This document shows positions 26,901-36,198 of a stretch of 62,124 nucleotides of DNA, in pieces. The DNA is from Rhodopila globiformis (GTDB lineage Bacteria > Pseudomonadota > Alphaproteobacteria > Acetobacterales > Acetobacteraceae), in contig NZ_NHRY01000219.1 of assembly GCF_002937115.1 (NCBI RefSeq), positions 1 to 62,124 on the forward strand. The letters run 5' to 3'. Position 1 is the stretch's first letter, and every line of letters starts with the position of its first letter. A program made the translations under genes and the position numbers. Below the pieces are notes generated by a model. It was not told where the DNA came from, made no database searches, and saw only the letters and a list, made by a program, of their open reading frames with translations.

Positions 26901-28130
26901 CTACACCGCCCCCTCCGCCCGCAGCGCGGCGATCGCCTGGGCGTTCAGGCCCAGCCACTCGCCCAACACGGCGTCGGTATGCTCGCCCAGCACCGGGGAC
27001 GGCGTCACCGCCGGCGGCTTGCCGTCGATGCGCACCGGCCAGGCGGGCATCTTGAACGGCCGATGCACCGGATGGCGCATCACCTGCATGATGCCGCGGG
27101 CCTCGAAGGTCGGGTCGTCGTGCAGTTCCATGGTGTCGAACACCGCGCCGGCGGGGATGCCGGCGTCGCCGATGGCGCGCATCGCTTCATGCTTGGTGTG
27201 CTGGCGGGTCCAGGCGGCGATGATCGCGTCCACCTCGGGTTCCCGCGCGACGCGGTCCTCCGGCGTGGCATAGATCGCGTCGCCGATGAGGTCCTCGCGG
27301 CCGATCAGTTTCAGCAGGCGGTCCCAGTGGTCCGGGTTGGCGCGGCTGGTCATGATGTAGACGTAGTCATTGGGGCCGCCCGGCGCGCAGGGGTACAGCC
27401 CCATCGGCGCGTTGACGATGCCGGGCACCTTGCTGCCGCCGCGCTCGGCCACCTTGCCGGTGCGGCCCTGGGTGGCGAAGTTGATCCGCATGTAGTGCAG
27501 GATCGCGTCCTGCATCGCCACCTGCAGCCGGCAGCCCTGCCCCGTCTCCCGCCGCCTGTACAGCGCGCCGAGGATGGTGATCGCCATGGTCATGCCGGTG
27601 CCGGTGTCGCCGAGCGAGATCCCCGGCCGCGTCGGCGGGCCATCGGCCTCGCCGGTGACGCTGAACGTGCCGCCGCAGGCCTGGGCGATCATGTCGAAGG
27701 CGAGGTTGTTCTGGTACGGGCTGCCCTCGCCGAAACCCTTGACCTGGGCGTAGATGATCGACGGGTTCAGCGCCCGCACGACGTCGTAGCCCAGGCCCAG
27801 CCGCTCGATCGCGCCGGGGGCGAAATTCTCGATGCAGACATCGGCTCCGCGCAGCATGTCCTTGACCAGCGCGAGGCCGGCCGGCGATTTCAGGTTGACC
27901 GTCATCGAGCGCTTGTTGGCGTTGAACACGTGGAAATAATACGGGTCGTCGTCCGGCTGTCCCGGCCGCAGCCGCCGTCCGGGATCACCCATCCGCGGGT
28001 TCTCGATCTTCACCACGTCGGCGCCGAGCCAGGCCAGCGCCCCCGTGCAGGATGGTCCGGCTTCGAACTGAGTCAGGTCGACGATCTTCACGCCGGAGAG
28101 AAAATTCACGCTGGCGGCAGCATCGCTCAT
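26901..28130 (-). CDS. CaiB/BaiF-type CoA-transferase (family III)
   Basis: 409 residues from ATG 28130. Family III CoA-transferases move CoA between carboxylic acids. Motifs: GADVVKIENPRMGDPGR, the motif AFDMIAQACGGTFSVTG, and the catalytic Asp in PGISLGDTGTGM. The N-terminal IVDLTQFEAGPSCT is typical. It resembles formyl-CoA:oxalate transferase-like enzymes, but the donor and acceptor acids cannot be fixed. Downstream in the same direction as the LLM oxidoreductase (gap 113 bp), possibly one operon for breakdown of an organic acid. Confidence 0.87.
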   Translation of the reverse strand: MSDAAASVNFLSGVKIVDLTQFEAGPSCTGALAWLGADVVKIENPRMGDPGRRLRPGQPDDDPYYFHVFNANKRSMTVNLKSPAGLALVKDMLRGADVCIENFAPGAIERLGLGYDVVRALNPSIIYAQVKGFGEGSPYQNNLAFDMIAQACGGTFSVTGEADGPPTRPGISLGDTGTGMTMAITILGALYRRRETGQGCRLQVAMQDAILHYMRINFATQGRTGKVAERGGSKVPGIVNAPMGLYPCAPGGPNDYVYIMTSRANPDHWDRLLKLIGREDLIGDAIYATPEDRVAREPEVDAIIAAWTRQHTKHEAMRAIGDAGIPAGAVFDTMELHDDPTFEARGIMQVMRHPVHRPFKMPAWPVRIDGKPPAVTPSPVLGEHTDAVLGEWLGLNAQAIAALRAEGAV

Positions 28131-28243
28131 GACGCCTCCCTGGGATGGCCCTGTTGGTGTGGTTGCTGTTGCGATGCAGCCTGCCACAGGCGCGGGTGGC
28201 GGGCCAGCGCCGGAGCTTGTCGCGCCGGGCGCAGGCCGCCTGC

Positions 28244-29338
28244 CTATTCCGCCGCCTGCGCCGTCTTCGCCTGCTTCCAGCCGTGCAGCACCGGCAGGAC
28301 CTCCTTCGCGTACAGCGTCAGCCCGCTCTCCGCCAGGTCATACGGCGTGCCGCCGAAACGGAATGACGTTGCCAGCTCGAAATCGCCGACGATGGCGCGG
28401 CGTTCCTCGAACATTTTCAGGATGTGGTCGGGCGTGCCCCACACCGCGGCCTGCAGGAAGGCGGAAACGATGCCGTCCATGCCGACTTCCTTCGCCAGGG
28501 CGATCTTCTGGGCGTAGGCGTCGTAGCCCCTGACCGAGCTGAAATGCTCGCCGAGCAGTTCGTAATGATAGAAATTGCTTTCGACGAACTTGCCCATGTA
28601 GCGCCGCGCCAGGTCCTCGGCGCCGTCCATCGTCGGCGTGCAGATGCAGAAATCCGCCAGCAGCGGCGGCAGTTCCGGCCCGCCGTGCAGTTGCCGCACC
28701 AGGTCGCGGTGCTTCTGGATCGCCGGCATGCGCATCGGCCACGGCCTGTCGGCGAACATCACCATGCGGGCGTTGAGTTTCGCGGCGGAAACGACCGAAT
28801 CATCCGACGAGGCCACCGCATAGACCCGCCCGTCAATCGGCTTGTACGGTCGCGGGCGCAGTTCGGTGCGCGGCTGCTTGTAGAATTGGCCGTCGCCCTC
28901 GATGAATCCGGTGCGCAGCGCCGAGACGATCATCGCCGAGGCTTCGTCGAAGCGTTCGCGCGATTCATCCATCGTGCCGCGGAAGGCGTGGAACTCCCGC
29001 CGCGCCAGGCCGCGGCCCATGCCGAGCCGCAGCCGCCCCTTGCTGAGCAGGTCGACGACGATAGCGCGCTCGGCGACGCGCAGCGGATCATGCCACGGCA
29101 GGATCACCGCGGCCGTGCCCAGGTCCACGTCCGGGCACACCGCCGCGAGATAGGCCATGAGCTGCAGGTTGTCCGGACAGAACGAATAATCATTGAAATG
29201 ATGTTCCACCGACCACAGCACGTCGAAGCCGGAATCGGCAGCCAGGCGCGCCAGGCGGATTTCCTCGTCCCACACCTGCTCGTCCGGCACGTTGTTCCAG
29301 CCGTAGCTGGAGAAGACCATCTGCAAGCCGACGTCCAT
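28244..29338 (-). CDS. LLM-class flavin-dependent oxidoreductase
   Basis: 364 residues from ATG 29338 (MDVGLQMVFSSYG). TIM-barrel luciferase-like monooxygenase family: SVEHHFNDYSFCPDNLQLM, AAVILPWHDPLRVAERAIVVDLLSKGRLRLGMGRG. Such enzymes use reduced FMN or F420 with O2 on varied substrates. Starts upstream from the CoA-transferase on the same strand and likely shares its transcript. It faces the Lin0512 pair divergently across about 110 bp. Confidence 0.87.
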   Translation of the reverse strand: MDVGLQMVFSSYGWNNVPDEQVWDEEIRLARLAADSGFDVLWSVEHHFNDYSFCPDNLQLMAYLAAVCPDVDLGTAAVILPWHDPLRVAERAIVVDLLSKGRLRLGMGRGLARREFHAFRGTMDESRERFDEASAMIVSALRTGFIEGDGQFYKQPRTELRPRPYKPIDGRVYAVASSDDSVVSAAKLNARMVMFADRPWPMRMPAIQKHRDLVRQLHGGPELPPLLADFCICTPTMDGAEDLARRYMGKFVESNFYHYELLGEHFSSVRGYDAYAQKIALAKEVGMDGIVSAFLQAAVWGTPDHILKMFEERRAIVGDFELATSFRFGGTPYDLAESGLTLYAKEVLPVLHGWKQAKTAQAAE

Positions 29339-29451
29339 GGCATCCTCCCGTTTCGTTCGGGCGTTATCGTCCCATGATCGCCGCCCGGCGGCAAATCTGG
29401 CGGCGGCGAACCGGGGCGGGTAAGCTGCCGGCAACGACGGAGGAGACAGGC

Positions 29452-29793
29452 ATGGCGCTGAAACGCATGGTGCTGGAAATCGGCATGGGCACCGACATCC
29501 GGGGCGCCGAGCCCACGAAAGCCGCGGTGCGGGCGCTGCGCGACGCACTGTGGCACAATTCGCTGACGATTGCCTCGGCGCTTGGGCAGGACACCGACGC
29601 GATGCGCGTCGAGGTCACCATCGGCGTGCCCCACCCCGAACAGGTGGATCGGCAGGCGGTGCTGGATGTCCTGCCGCATGGCACCGGGACGGTGACGGTG
29701 GTGGACGGCGGGTTGGAGGTCCCGAACGAGGGCGGAACGAACTCCACGTTGGTCGCCAGCGCCGCCGCCGTGGTCTGGCTGGACGTGGCATAG
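29452..29793 (+). CDS. Lin0512-family protein, copy 1
   Basis: 113 residues. Opens MALKRMVLEIGMGTDIRG and shows the family pattern TKAAVRALRDALWHNSLTIA, VEVTIGVPHPEQVD and LPHGTGTVTVVDGGLEV. These small proteins have an alpha/beta fold and no assigned reaction; ring assemblies have been suggested for the family. ATG 29452 is preceded by GGAGGAGACAGGC, a good binding site. It is 14 bp upstream of a diverged paralogue. Confidence 0.82.
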   Translation: MALKRMVLEIGMGTDIRGAEPTKAAVRALRDALWHNSLTIASALGQDTDAMRVEVTIGVPHPEQVDRQAVLDVLPHGTGTVTVVDGGLEVPNEGGTNSTLVASAAAVVWLDVA

Positions 29794-29807
29794 GAAGGGG
29801 ACGCAGC

Positions 29808-30152
29808 ATGGCGCGCAAACGGGTGATCCTGGAGCTTGGCTCCGGCAACGACCTGCACGGCGGCGACTACACCAAGGCGGCGCTGCGGGCGGTGCAGGAC
29901 GCGCTGCATCATTCCTCGTTGATGATGATCCGCTCGCTTGGGATCGATGCGAAGACACAGATGTTTGTCGATGTCACCATCGGCGTGCAGCAGCCGGAGA
30001 GGGTGGATACCGAAGCGGTACGGACGTCGCTGCCGTATGGTATCGTTACGGTGAAGGCGCGCAAGGGCGGACTGGACGTGGCCGATCCCGAGCGTGGCGA
30101 CAATGCGGTCGTTGCGGTTGCGGCGGTCGCGGTGCGGCTTGAGCTGCCGTGA
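29808..30152 (+). CDS. Lin0512-family protein, copy 2
   Basis: 114 residues, MARKRVILELGSGNDLHGGD, with the same blocks as copy 1: TKAALRAVQDALHHSSLMMI, VDVTIGVQQPERVD and LPYGIVTVKARKGGLDV. Identity to copy 1 is roughly half by eye, so the duplication is old or the pair forms a hetero-oligomer. AGGAAGGGGACGC lies before the ATG. The charge pattern near GGLDVADPERGD differs from copy 1. Confidence 0.82.
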   Translation: MARKRVILELGSGNDLHGGDYTKAALRAVQDALHHSSLMMIRSLGIDAKTQMFVDVTIGVQQPERVDTEAVRTSLPYGIVTVKARKGGLDVADPERGDNAVVAVAAVAVRLELP

Positions 30153-30440
30153 GAGGCGTGGACGGACCTGTGTTCTTATGCAGGGGACAGGACGGAGCGG
30201 TGGATTCTACCGCTTTTCAACACGGAGAACAGCGGAGAATCACGGAGGGCAACGAAGAAAGCAAATATTGCGCTTCGCGCGACGCGCCTACGTCGTCCGG
30301 GCCCGCGGGTCGCCGTTTGGTCTGTGTCAACAAGCCAGTCCCGGGCAAGGCCTGGCCTGTGGAACATTGCCTACCCTGCCGCGACGCCGCCAGAGGAGCG
30401 GGCCGCAGGTGTGTCGGGACAAGTCGACGGCGTCTTCAGC

Positions 30441-30527
30441 GTCATGGCGGCCGCAGGGCCGCCATCCACGGCTTTGCTGATAGCGGCACCGCAGGGCGTG
30501 GACGCCGGGCCTGCGCCCGCCATGACG
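30441..30527. repeat. Intergenic hairpin repeat, GGCGGCCGC core
   Basis: GTCATGGCGGCCGCAGGGC on the left faces GCCTGCGCCCGCCATGAC on the right, with CCATCCACGGCTTTGCTGAT and GCGGCACCGCAGGGCGTGG in the centre. The surrounding gap 30153-30589 has no gene; TTCAACACGGAGAACAGCGG near 30217 resembles part of family B. Confidence 0.7.
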
Positions 30528-30589
30528 ATCGGCGGGTGGCCGCCGTTTGACCGCCTTCCTGGTAACGCCTGTGCGGCCTGCGCCGGCCG

Positions 30590-32050
30590 TTACGCGGATG
30601 ATGCGACCTCTCCCGCCTCAACTGGCACGATTTTGACCGTCTCCCTGGAACTTTTGGTACGCGGCCAGGACACCAGGGCGGCCAGGGGCAGCAGCCAGAT
30701 GACCCGGGCCTCGTAGCGCGGGGTCGGCTCGGAAATGCCGCCCGCCGCGGCCTCCAGCAGCACGGCCGCCCCGGCCAGGATACAGAACTGCCTCTGCGAA
30801 GGCGTCAGGCGCCGCCAGTTCAGGATCATCCAGCCCAGTGCCGCGGCGACAACGAGATACACGACGACGCTTGCCACGGTGTGCCAGGTTGTTTCGGATT
30901 GCTCGTGGATCGTCATGTCATCCGCGGTGTGTTCGGCCCAGGACGGGATCAGGTACTCATTCACGCCGAACAAGACCAGTTGCGTCGCGGCGTGCCGCAG
31001 CATGGCTGATAGCTGCATCGGCAGGTGTTCGCGCGCCGCGGCGATGAACAGGCGTTTGTCTTCCGCCCTCACCTGTGCCCGCTCCTCAGGCGACATGCGT
31101 GAGTAAGCACCGTCCGGCCCCCACAGGAAGTCGGTGTTGCTCTCGTCGAGCGTATCGAGATGCCGGCACATCGCCAGCCCCACGGCCGGGCAGTGTTCCC
31201 GCAGGTAGAGCTTGCCCGGGCCGTCCACGATGGAGCGGGCGGTCAGGAACGGCGGTGCCTGTGGCGCCAGGGTCCATTGCTTGAATCCGACCACGCCGAC
31301 GACCAGCATCGCCGCGACGCCGACCACCACGGCGCCGGCGACCGAGGTGGCGGCGTAGCGGTAGCGCCAGAGCTCACGCCGCCGCAGGAAGCAACCGGCA
31401 AGCAGAAGCCCCAGCGCCACCGGCAGGTTGATCATGTGCATCACCACGCCACCGGCGATGGCGGCAAACAGCAGCCATGCCGTCACACGCGACAATTGCT
31501 GCCAGTAGACAAACGTCAGGATGATCGCCAGCGCCATGACGCCGGTGAAGATGTCCGGCATGATGTAGCTGGTTGCCCAGGACACGGTTGTCGCCAGGGC
31601 CAGGAGAATGATGCGTCCGGTCGTGCGCCAGCCATCCTCGCCGGGCCTTGCGAGGGCGAACGTCAGCCGCAGCAGCAAGGCGACGATGACCGCCTGCAGC
31701 AGGATCACCAGCCAGGTCGAAGCCAGGATCGTCGGGATATAGGTGAAGAGCGAATAGAATGCCGAGCGGACGCCACGGGCATTCTGTATCGTCGACTGAA
31801 GGGCCGCGTCGCCGCCGTTGCCCGTGTGGCGGGCGAAGAGCGCGAGGACCTTCTCGACCGCCGCATGCCCGCCCAGGAAATAGGCGCGGGTATCGGGAAA
31901 GACCATCGGCGCGCGGTTGACCAGCGCGGGCAGGCACAGGAACAGCATGCTGATCGCAAGTTGCACGGCAGCAACAAAGCTGTGTGCTCGCGCCGGCGAG
32001 CTGACGGGCGAGCTGACGGGCGAGTCGCATCGCGATATAGTATCGTTCAC
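30590..32050 (-). CDS. Polytopic membrane protein, glycosyltransferase GT-C-like
   Basis: 486 residues with about ten hydrophobic segments, e.g. LAISMLFLCLPALV, LVILLQAVIVALLLRLTFAL, IFTGVMALAIILTFVYW and VAGAVVVGVAAMLVVGVVGF. A large periplasmic-type loop lies between about 285 and 370. An acidic pair in the first loop (VFPDTRAYFLGG) recalls the metal/donor site of GT-C glycosyltransferases, but no family is proved. The N-terminus has a direct SPVSSPVSSP repeat. The start is GTG 32050. It lies near two GT2 genes on the other strand, suggesting a cell-surface glycan role. Confidence 0.65.
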   Translation of the reverse strand: MNDTISRCDSPVSSPVSSPARAHSFVAAVQLAISMLFLCLPALVNRAPMVFPDTRAYFLGGHAAVEKVLALFARHTGNGGDAALQSTIQNARGVRSAFYSLFTYIPTILASTWLVILLQAVIVALLLRLTFALARPGEDGWRTTGRIILLALATTVSWATSYIMPDIFTGVMALAIILTFVYWQQLSRVTAWLLFAAIAGGVVMHMINLPVALGLLLAGCFLRRRELWRYRYAATSVAGAVVVGVAAMLVVGVVGFKQWTLAPQAPPFLTARSIVDGPGKLYLREHCPAVGLAMCRHLDTLDESNTDFLWGPDGAYSRMSPEERAQVRAEDKRLFIAAAREHLPMQLSAMLRHAATQLVLFGVNEYLIPSWAEHTADDMTIHEQSETTWHTVASVVVYLVVAAALGWMILNWRRLTPSQRQFCILAGAAVLLEAAAGGISEPTPRYEARVIWLLPLAALVSWPRTKSSRETVKIVPVEAGEVASSA

Positions 32051-32654
32051 ATCATGATTCCTGACTGCCGGATGCTTTCATTGAGGACGTGCATCGTGGC
32101 GCCAATCCGACAGGTTTAACAGCCCGGGTCGCGGTGATTTGTCCGATAGCGCGGGTGATGGTCTCTGCCGGGTGATCCCAACCAGCCAGGCGTTTGACCG
32201 TTGGGTGCCGGCACCTGTGCGCCGTGGCCCGGCCATGACGGCAAGGCAGCGGTCAGTCTCGAAGCCGGTTGATGTGACACGCCAACCCTGGTCGTTGCGT
32301 TCGACTGGAACAATGGCTGTTGTTCAACTCCAGTTGCGGGCGTGCCCCGACTGGCGCCGGCAACCTGCCATGCACCATGCATCACTCGCCAGGTGGGCGC
32401 GGCCGCCGCTGCAAGCCTGCTTTCATCAACAAGTTTTGTCTGCCGCCTTATTCCGTTCGATGCCGGTCGCGTGATGACGCCGCAGGCCGATCCGGTGCTA
32501 TATACTGGGGGTCTGCGTGGCAAGTGGCGTCAATAAACGGTGATACACCGGCAAACGGCGATGCAGAAGCGACGCTTCCAACAATTGTCATGACGATAAT
32601 GCCGGTCAGTCGTCGTAACTATCATGCGGCGGTGTTTTTTATCGGGAGGCGCTT
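32051..32654. other. Intergenic region, no gene seen
   Basis: About 600 bp between two divergent genes. Local composition is less GC-rich near 32560-32650 (for example TCATGACGATAATG and GGTGTTTTTTATCGGG), which may hold the promoter of the following gene fragment. No repeat of the other families is complete here. Confidence 0.4.
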
Positions 32655-33104
32655 ATGCGCGCCAGCATGGACGGCCGATCGGATTCGCCACGACGCCCGG
32701 GTGGTGAGATCGCAATTCTGATTCCGTACTGCAACGAAGAAGCCCCCATCGGAAAAGTTGCAAGAGACGTCCAGGACATCCAGCCGGACTGCACAGTCTA
32801 TGCCTATGACAACAACTTCAGGGATGATACGCGGGCTGCGATACATGCTTTGCGCGCGGTTGTGCGGACAGTGCCCCTGCAGGGCAAGGGTCACGTCGTC
32901 CGCCACATGTTTGCGGATATCGTGGCTGACATTTTCGTGCTGGTCGATGGCGACAGCACCTGCGATCCCTTTGCGATCTCCGACGTGACAGACAGGCTGG
33001 TCAACCAGAATTTCGATATAGTTACAAATGATCAACCATATGAGGCGGGCGACGTCTGCCGGCGTGGCCCCCGGCACCTCTGCACAGGGACTTTGACAGA
33101 TTGA
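32655..33104 (+). pseudogene. Truncated GT2 glycosyltransferase
   Basis: The first 115 residues match the start of a polyprenyl-phosphate-type GT2: EIAILIPYCNEEAPIGKVAR, VYAYDNN, VRTVPLQGKGHVVRHMFADI and VLVDGDSTCDP (DxD position as DGD). The C-terminal part of the catalytic domain and any membrane domain are absent; the last 25 residues lose similarity and stop at 33104. The normal CYNEE is changed to YCNEE. The 375 bp that follow contain no clear remainder, so the gene looks decayed. Confidence 0.7.
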
Positions 33105-33479
33105 GCGTTGGCAGAATGGTTCGCATCGACTTGCCTGGCCCCACTTGGTCATGATTTCAACATACAGCAACGGAGGGGCCTGGTTGGAAACCCGCGCCTC
33201 CGGATCTGATGGACTCCCGGCCGCCGGAACGCGATTGCCAGTTCGACGTCAAGTGCAACGGGGCGGCCTGGCCAACCCGGCAGAGTCATTGCATATACGC
33301 ACTGGACAGCCACGCCCGATAGGCGCCTCGCCGGATTGTCACGCACAGCCGGCATCCTCTCAACGCCAGCCGGACTTATTTCCAAGCCCCCGTACGCCGT
33401 CAGAGTCGCGTGATCTGCCTCATGCCGATGCCGGCCGTGGTTCAAGGCGAGTTTCGGCAACACTCAACAGGATCCAGGG
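33105..33479. other. Gap after broken GT2, no gene seen
   Basis: Holds no convincing coding region or complete repeat. It may be strongly decayed sequence of the preceding glycosyltransferase. Confidence 0.35.
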
Positions 33480-34724
33480 ATGATGTATACGACCGAAATG
33501 AATGCGACGCTCGACCGCACCTCTGCGCAGATCGAGTGCGAACTGTCCATCGTCATGCCCTGCCTGAACGAGCGGGAAACCCTCGTACAATGCATTCGAA
33601 AAGCAAAGGCCTTTCTTCAACGGGAAGGCATCAACGGCGAGGTGATCATCGCCGACAACGGCAGCACCGACGGCTCGCAGCAGCTCGCGGAAGACGCTGG
33701 GGCTCGGGTCGTAGCGATCCCGGTCAAAGGATATGGCAGTGCTTTGATCGGCGGCATCCGGGCGGCTCGTGGCCGCTACGTGATCATGGGTGACAGCGAC
33801 GACAGCTACGACTTCAGCGAACTGGGGGCTTTCGTTACCAAGCTTCGCGAAGGCTGGCAGTTGGTCATGGGCAATCGATTCAAAGGCGGCATCCATCCCG
33901 GTGCGATGCCACCGCTGCATCGTTATCTCGGCAACCCCGTGCTCAGCACGATCGGACGCACCTTCTTCAAGAGCCCCTGCAGTGACTTCCACTGCGGTCT
34001 ACGCGGCTTCGATCGGGCGGCCATTCTTGCGCTCGGCCTGCAGGCGCCAGGAATGGAATTCGCAAGCGAAATGGTCGTCAAGGCGTCCATTCAGCAGCTG
34101 CGAATAACCGAGGTTCCTATCATACTATGGCCCGATGGGCGCTCGCGCCCGCCACATCTGCGCAGCTGGAGGGACGGCTGGCGGCACCTGCGGTTCTTGC
34201 TTTTGTTTTCGCCACGCTGGTTGTTTCTCTATCCTGGAGCGGCGATGTTCGGGTTAGGACTGCTGTTAATGGCTTTGTTGCTCGCGGGTCCGCGCGAGGT
34301 GGGTCATGTGCAGTTTGACATTCACACAATCTATTATTCATCGCTTGCAATCGTGATTGGCTTTCAAGCGGTCTTGTTTTGGGTGTGCGCAAAACTCTAT
34401 GGCATGCGGGAAGGTATCGTTCCTCGGGAAGATCCTCGCTTCGACCGCTTTCTGCGCTGGTTCACTCTCGAACACTGCTTGTTGGCGGCTGGAGCGCTGC
34501 TGCTTCTGGGGGTAGGCGCAGGCGTCAGCGCAGTGATTGCATGGGAAAGCACTGGGTTCGGCTCACTCGCTCCTGAACAGATGATGCGTGTGGTGATTCC
34601 ATCCGGAACGGCCATTTTGCTGGCGTTTCAATTGATCTATGGCTCATTTTTCTTCAACCTACTCGGTATCCAGGCGGACAGAGGCGGACTGCCAATAGTG
34701 CAGGAGGACACGCACGGCCTTTGA
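33480..34724 (+). CDS. GT2 glycosyltransferase, DPG/DPM-synthase-like, membrane-bound
   Basis: 414 residues. The catalytic GT2 domain (about 20-240) has LSIVMPCLNERETL, GEVIIADNGSTDGSQ, VIMGDSDDSYD (the DxD region) and DFHCGLRGFDRAA. Four hydrophobic segments follow (LFLYPGAAMFGLGLLLMALLL, IYYSSLAIVIGFQAVLFWV, LLAAGALLLLGVGAGVSAVI and ILLAFQLIYGSFFFNLLGI). Such proteins load a sugar on undecaprenyl or dolichyl phosphate, or extend a lipid-linked glycan. AGGATCCAGGG lies just before the ATG. The donor is not identifiable. Confidence 0.85.
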   Translation: MMYTTEMNATLDRTSAQIECELSIVMPCLNERETLVQCIRKAKAFLQREGINGEVIIADNGSTDGSQQLAEDAGARVVAIPVKGYGSALIGGIRAARGRYVIMGDSDDSYDFSELGAFVTKLREGWQLVMGNRFKGGIHPGAMPPLHRYLGNPVLSTIGRTFFKSPCSDFHCGLRGFDRAAILALGLQAPGMEFASEMVVKASIQQLRITEVPIILWPDGRSRPPHLRSWRDGWRHLRFLLLFSPRWLFLYPGAAMFGLGLLLMALLLAGPREVGHVQFDIHTIYYSSLAIVIGFQAVLFWVCAKLYGMREGIVPREDPRFDRFLRWFTLEHCLLAAGALLLLGVGAGVSAVIAWESTGFGSLAPEQMMRVVIPSGTAILLAFQLIYGSFFFNLLGIQADRGGLPIVQEDTHGL

Positions 34725-35135
34725 CGGGGCTGGTTTCAGCCCGCATTCCGCACCGCGCCTCAACGGCGCGGTCCGCCGGTGGAGGGAGCACCCGCCCGGG
34801 AGGTCGTCGAGCAGTCGGCCCGCCTGGCCCTGTTGTCCGTCCTGGCCCTGACGAGCGGCTTGGCACTGGACACGGCTTCCCGTGGCCGGCGGGAGCTGCG
34901 GCGGCTGTTCCACCTGTCGTTGCCTTCCCCATCAGCCTCCGCCAGCACAGCCGATCGGCCGAGCACCGGCGGGCGGCGTAGTCCCGCACGGCGGTGCTCG
35001 GGAAGACTCAGCGCAACGCCGTACGAACCCCGCGTTCGCTTGATTGGGGTGGCCCCCTGCCCCATCCCGGTCGGCAGGACGCCCGTTGAGCGGCTGTTTC
35101 CGGGGGGCATCCCCAGGGACACGCACGCATAGGCG
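34725..35135. other. Intergenic region with family B remnant
   Basis: No convincing gene. From about 35000 a right end of family B is seen (GTTCGCTTGATTG at 35033-35045), followed by the GGTGGC..CGCCCCATCCCGGTCGG flank that also follows the copies near 44250 and 50427. Confidence 0.5.
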
Positions 35136-35310
35136 CTACAGCAAACCGCAGGTCGGTTGGGACAGGGCGACGGTGCACCTCACTCGTCATGGCCCGGCTT
35201 GTCCGGGCCACCTGTCGCGGCACACGTGCTGGAATAGGTGGCCCGGACAAGCCGGGCCATGACGATGAAGACAGGCCGTCTGCGTCCCAACTAACCTGCG
35301 GTCTGCTGTA
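35136..35310. repeat. Intergenic repeat family A, full copy
   Basis: CTACAGCAAACCGCAGGTCG on the left and CTAACCTGCGGTCTGCTGTA on the right are inverted ends. The inside hairpin pairs GTCATGGCCCGGCTTGTCC with GGACAAGCCGGGCCATGAC. Nearly identical in order and sequence to 4532-4707, including the GATGAAGACAGGCCGTCTGC segment. Confidence 0.85.
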
Positions 35311-35345
35311 ACTTAGGCGGCCAGTGGCACGGCCGTTGCTGCCCC

Positions 35346-35432
35346 GTCATGGTGGGCGCAGGCCCACCATTCACGCCTTTTGCCGATATCAGCACCGCAA
35401 GGCGTGGATGGCGGCCCTGCGGCCGCCATGAC
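35346..35432. repeat. Intergenic hairpin repeat, GCCGATATCAGC centre
   Basis: GTCATGGTGGGCGCAGGCCC... and ...GCGGCCGCCATGAC enclose CACGCCTTTTGCCGATATCA and CACCGCAAGGCGTGGATGGC. The CACGCCTT/AAGGCGTG arms pair perfectly. It lies upstream of hisB with no gene between. Confidence 0.7.
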
Positions 35433-35607
35433 GACGGGGCGGTATGCAACAACGGCCGGCCGCTCAAGTTGGCGCCTATGAGGGACACGCACGGGCCATG
35501 ACGCGGCAGCGGCCGCTGCCGGCGGGGTCCGTGCCGTGCCCGCCCCAAGCCCCCTCGCGCACTTCCGCTGGACCGCCCGTGCGGGCCGCTGTAGGGAGGC
35601 GCTCATC

Positions 35608-36198
35608 ATGGCCCGCATCGCGACGATCACCCGGACGACCTCGGAAACCGACATTGCCCTGACCCTGAACCTGGACGGAACAGGGGCGGCGGACATCGCC
35701 ACCGGCATCGGCTTCCTCGACCACATGCTGACCGCGGTCGCCCGGCACGGCCTGTTCGACCTGACCATCCGCGCCCGCGGCGACCTGCACATCGACTTCC
35801 ATCATACGACGGAGGACGTCGGCATCGTCCTGGGCGCCGCCTTCAACCAGGCGTTAGGCGCCAAGCGCGGCATCCGCCGCTTCGGTCATGCGTTGATCCC
35901 GATGGACGAAACCCTGGCCGAGGCCGCGGTGGACATCTCCGGCCGACCTTTCCTGGCCTGGAACGTCAGCTTCGAACGGCCTAAAATAGGCGACATGGAT
36001 ACCGAGTTGTTCGAGGAATTCTTCCGCGCCCTGGCGTTCAACGCGATGGTCACCCTGCACGTGACCCGCCGCGCCGGCCACAACGCCCACCATGTCGCCG
36101 AGGCCTGCTTCAAGGCCACCGCCCGCGCCCTGCGCATGGCGGTGGAGTCCGACTCCCGCATCGGCGACGCAATTCCGTCGACCAAGGGGGCGCTGTGA
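35608..36198 (+). CDS. hisB: Imidazoleglycerol-phosphate dehydratase
   Basis: Cytoplasmic Mn-dependent enzyme turning imidazoleglycerol phosphate into imidazoleacetol phosphate in histidine synthesis. 196 residues, the monofunctional size. Both metal-binding repeats are visible: [15 protein letters not shown] with [14 protein letters not shown], and the later [23 protein letters not shown] 35608 follows AGGGAGG. First gene of the his cluster; its stop overlaps the next start as GTGA. Confidence 0.97.
   Translation: MARIATITRTTSETDIALTLNLDGTGAADIATGIGFLDHMLTAVARHGLFDLTIRARGDLHIDFHHTTEDVGIVLGAAFNQALGAKRGIRRFGHALIPMDETLAEAAVDISGRPFLAWNVSFERPKIGDMDTELFEEFFRALAFNAMVTLHVTRRAGHNAHHVAEACFKATARALRMAVESDSRIGDAIPSTKGAL

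Noticed and set aside
34779..35132. Forward frame of about 118 codons between the GT2 and hisB genes
   Set aside because: Basic, low-complexity product, runs into a repeat, no binding site and no recognisable family.
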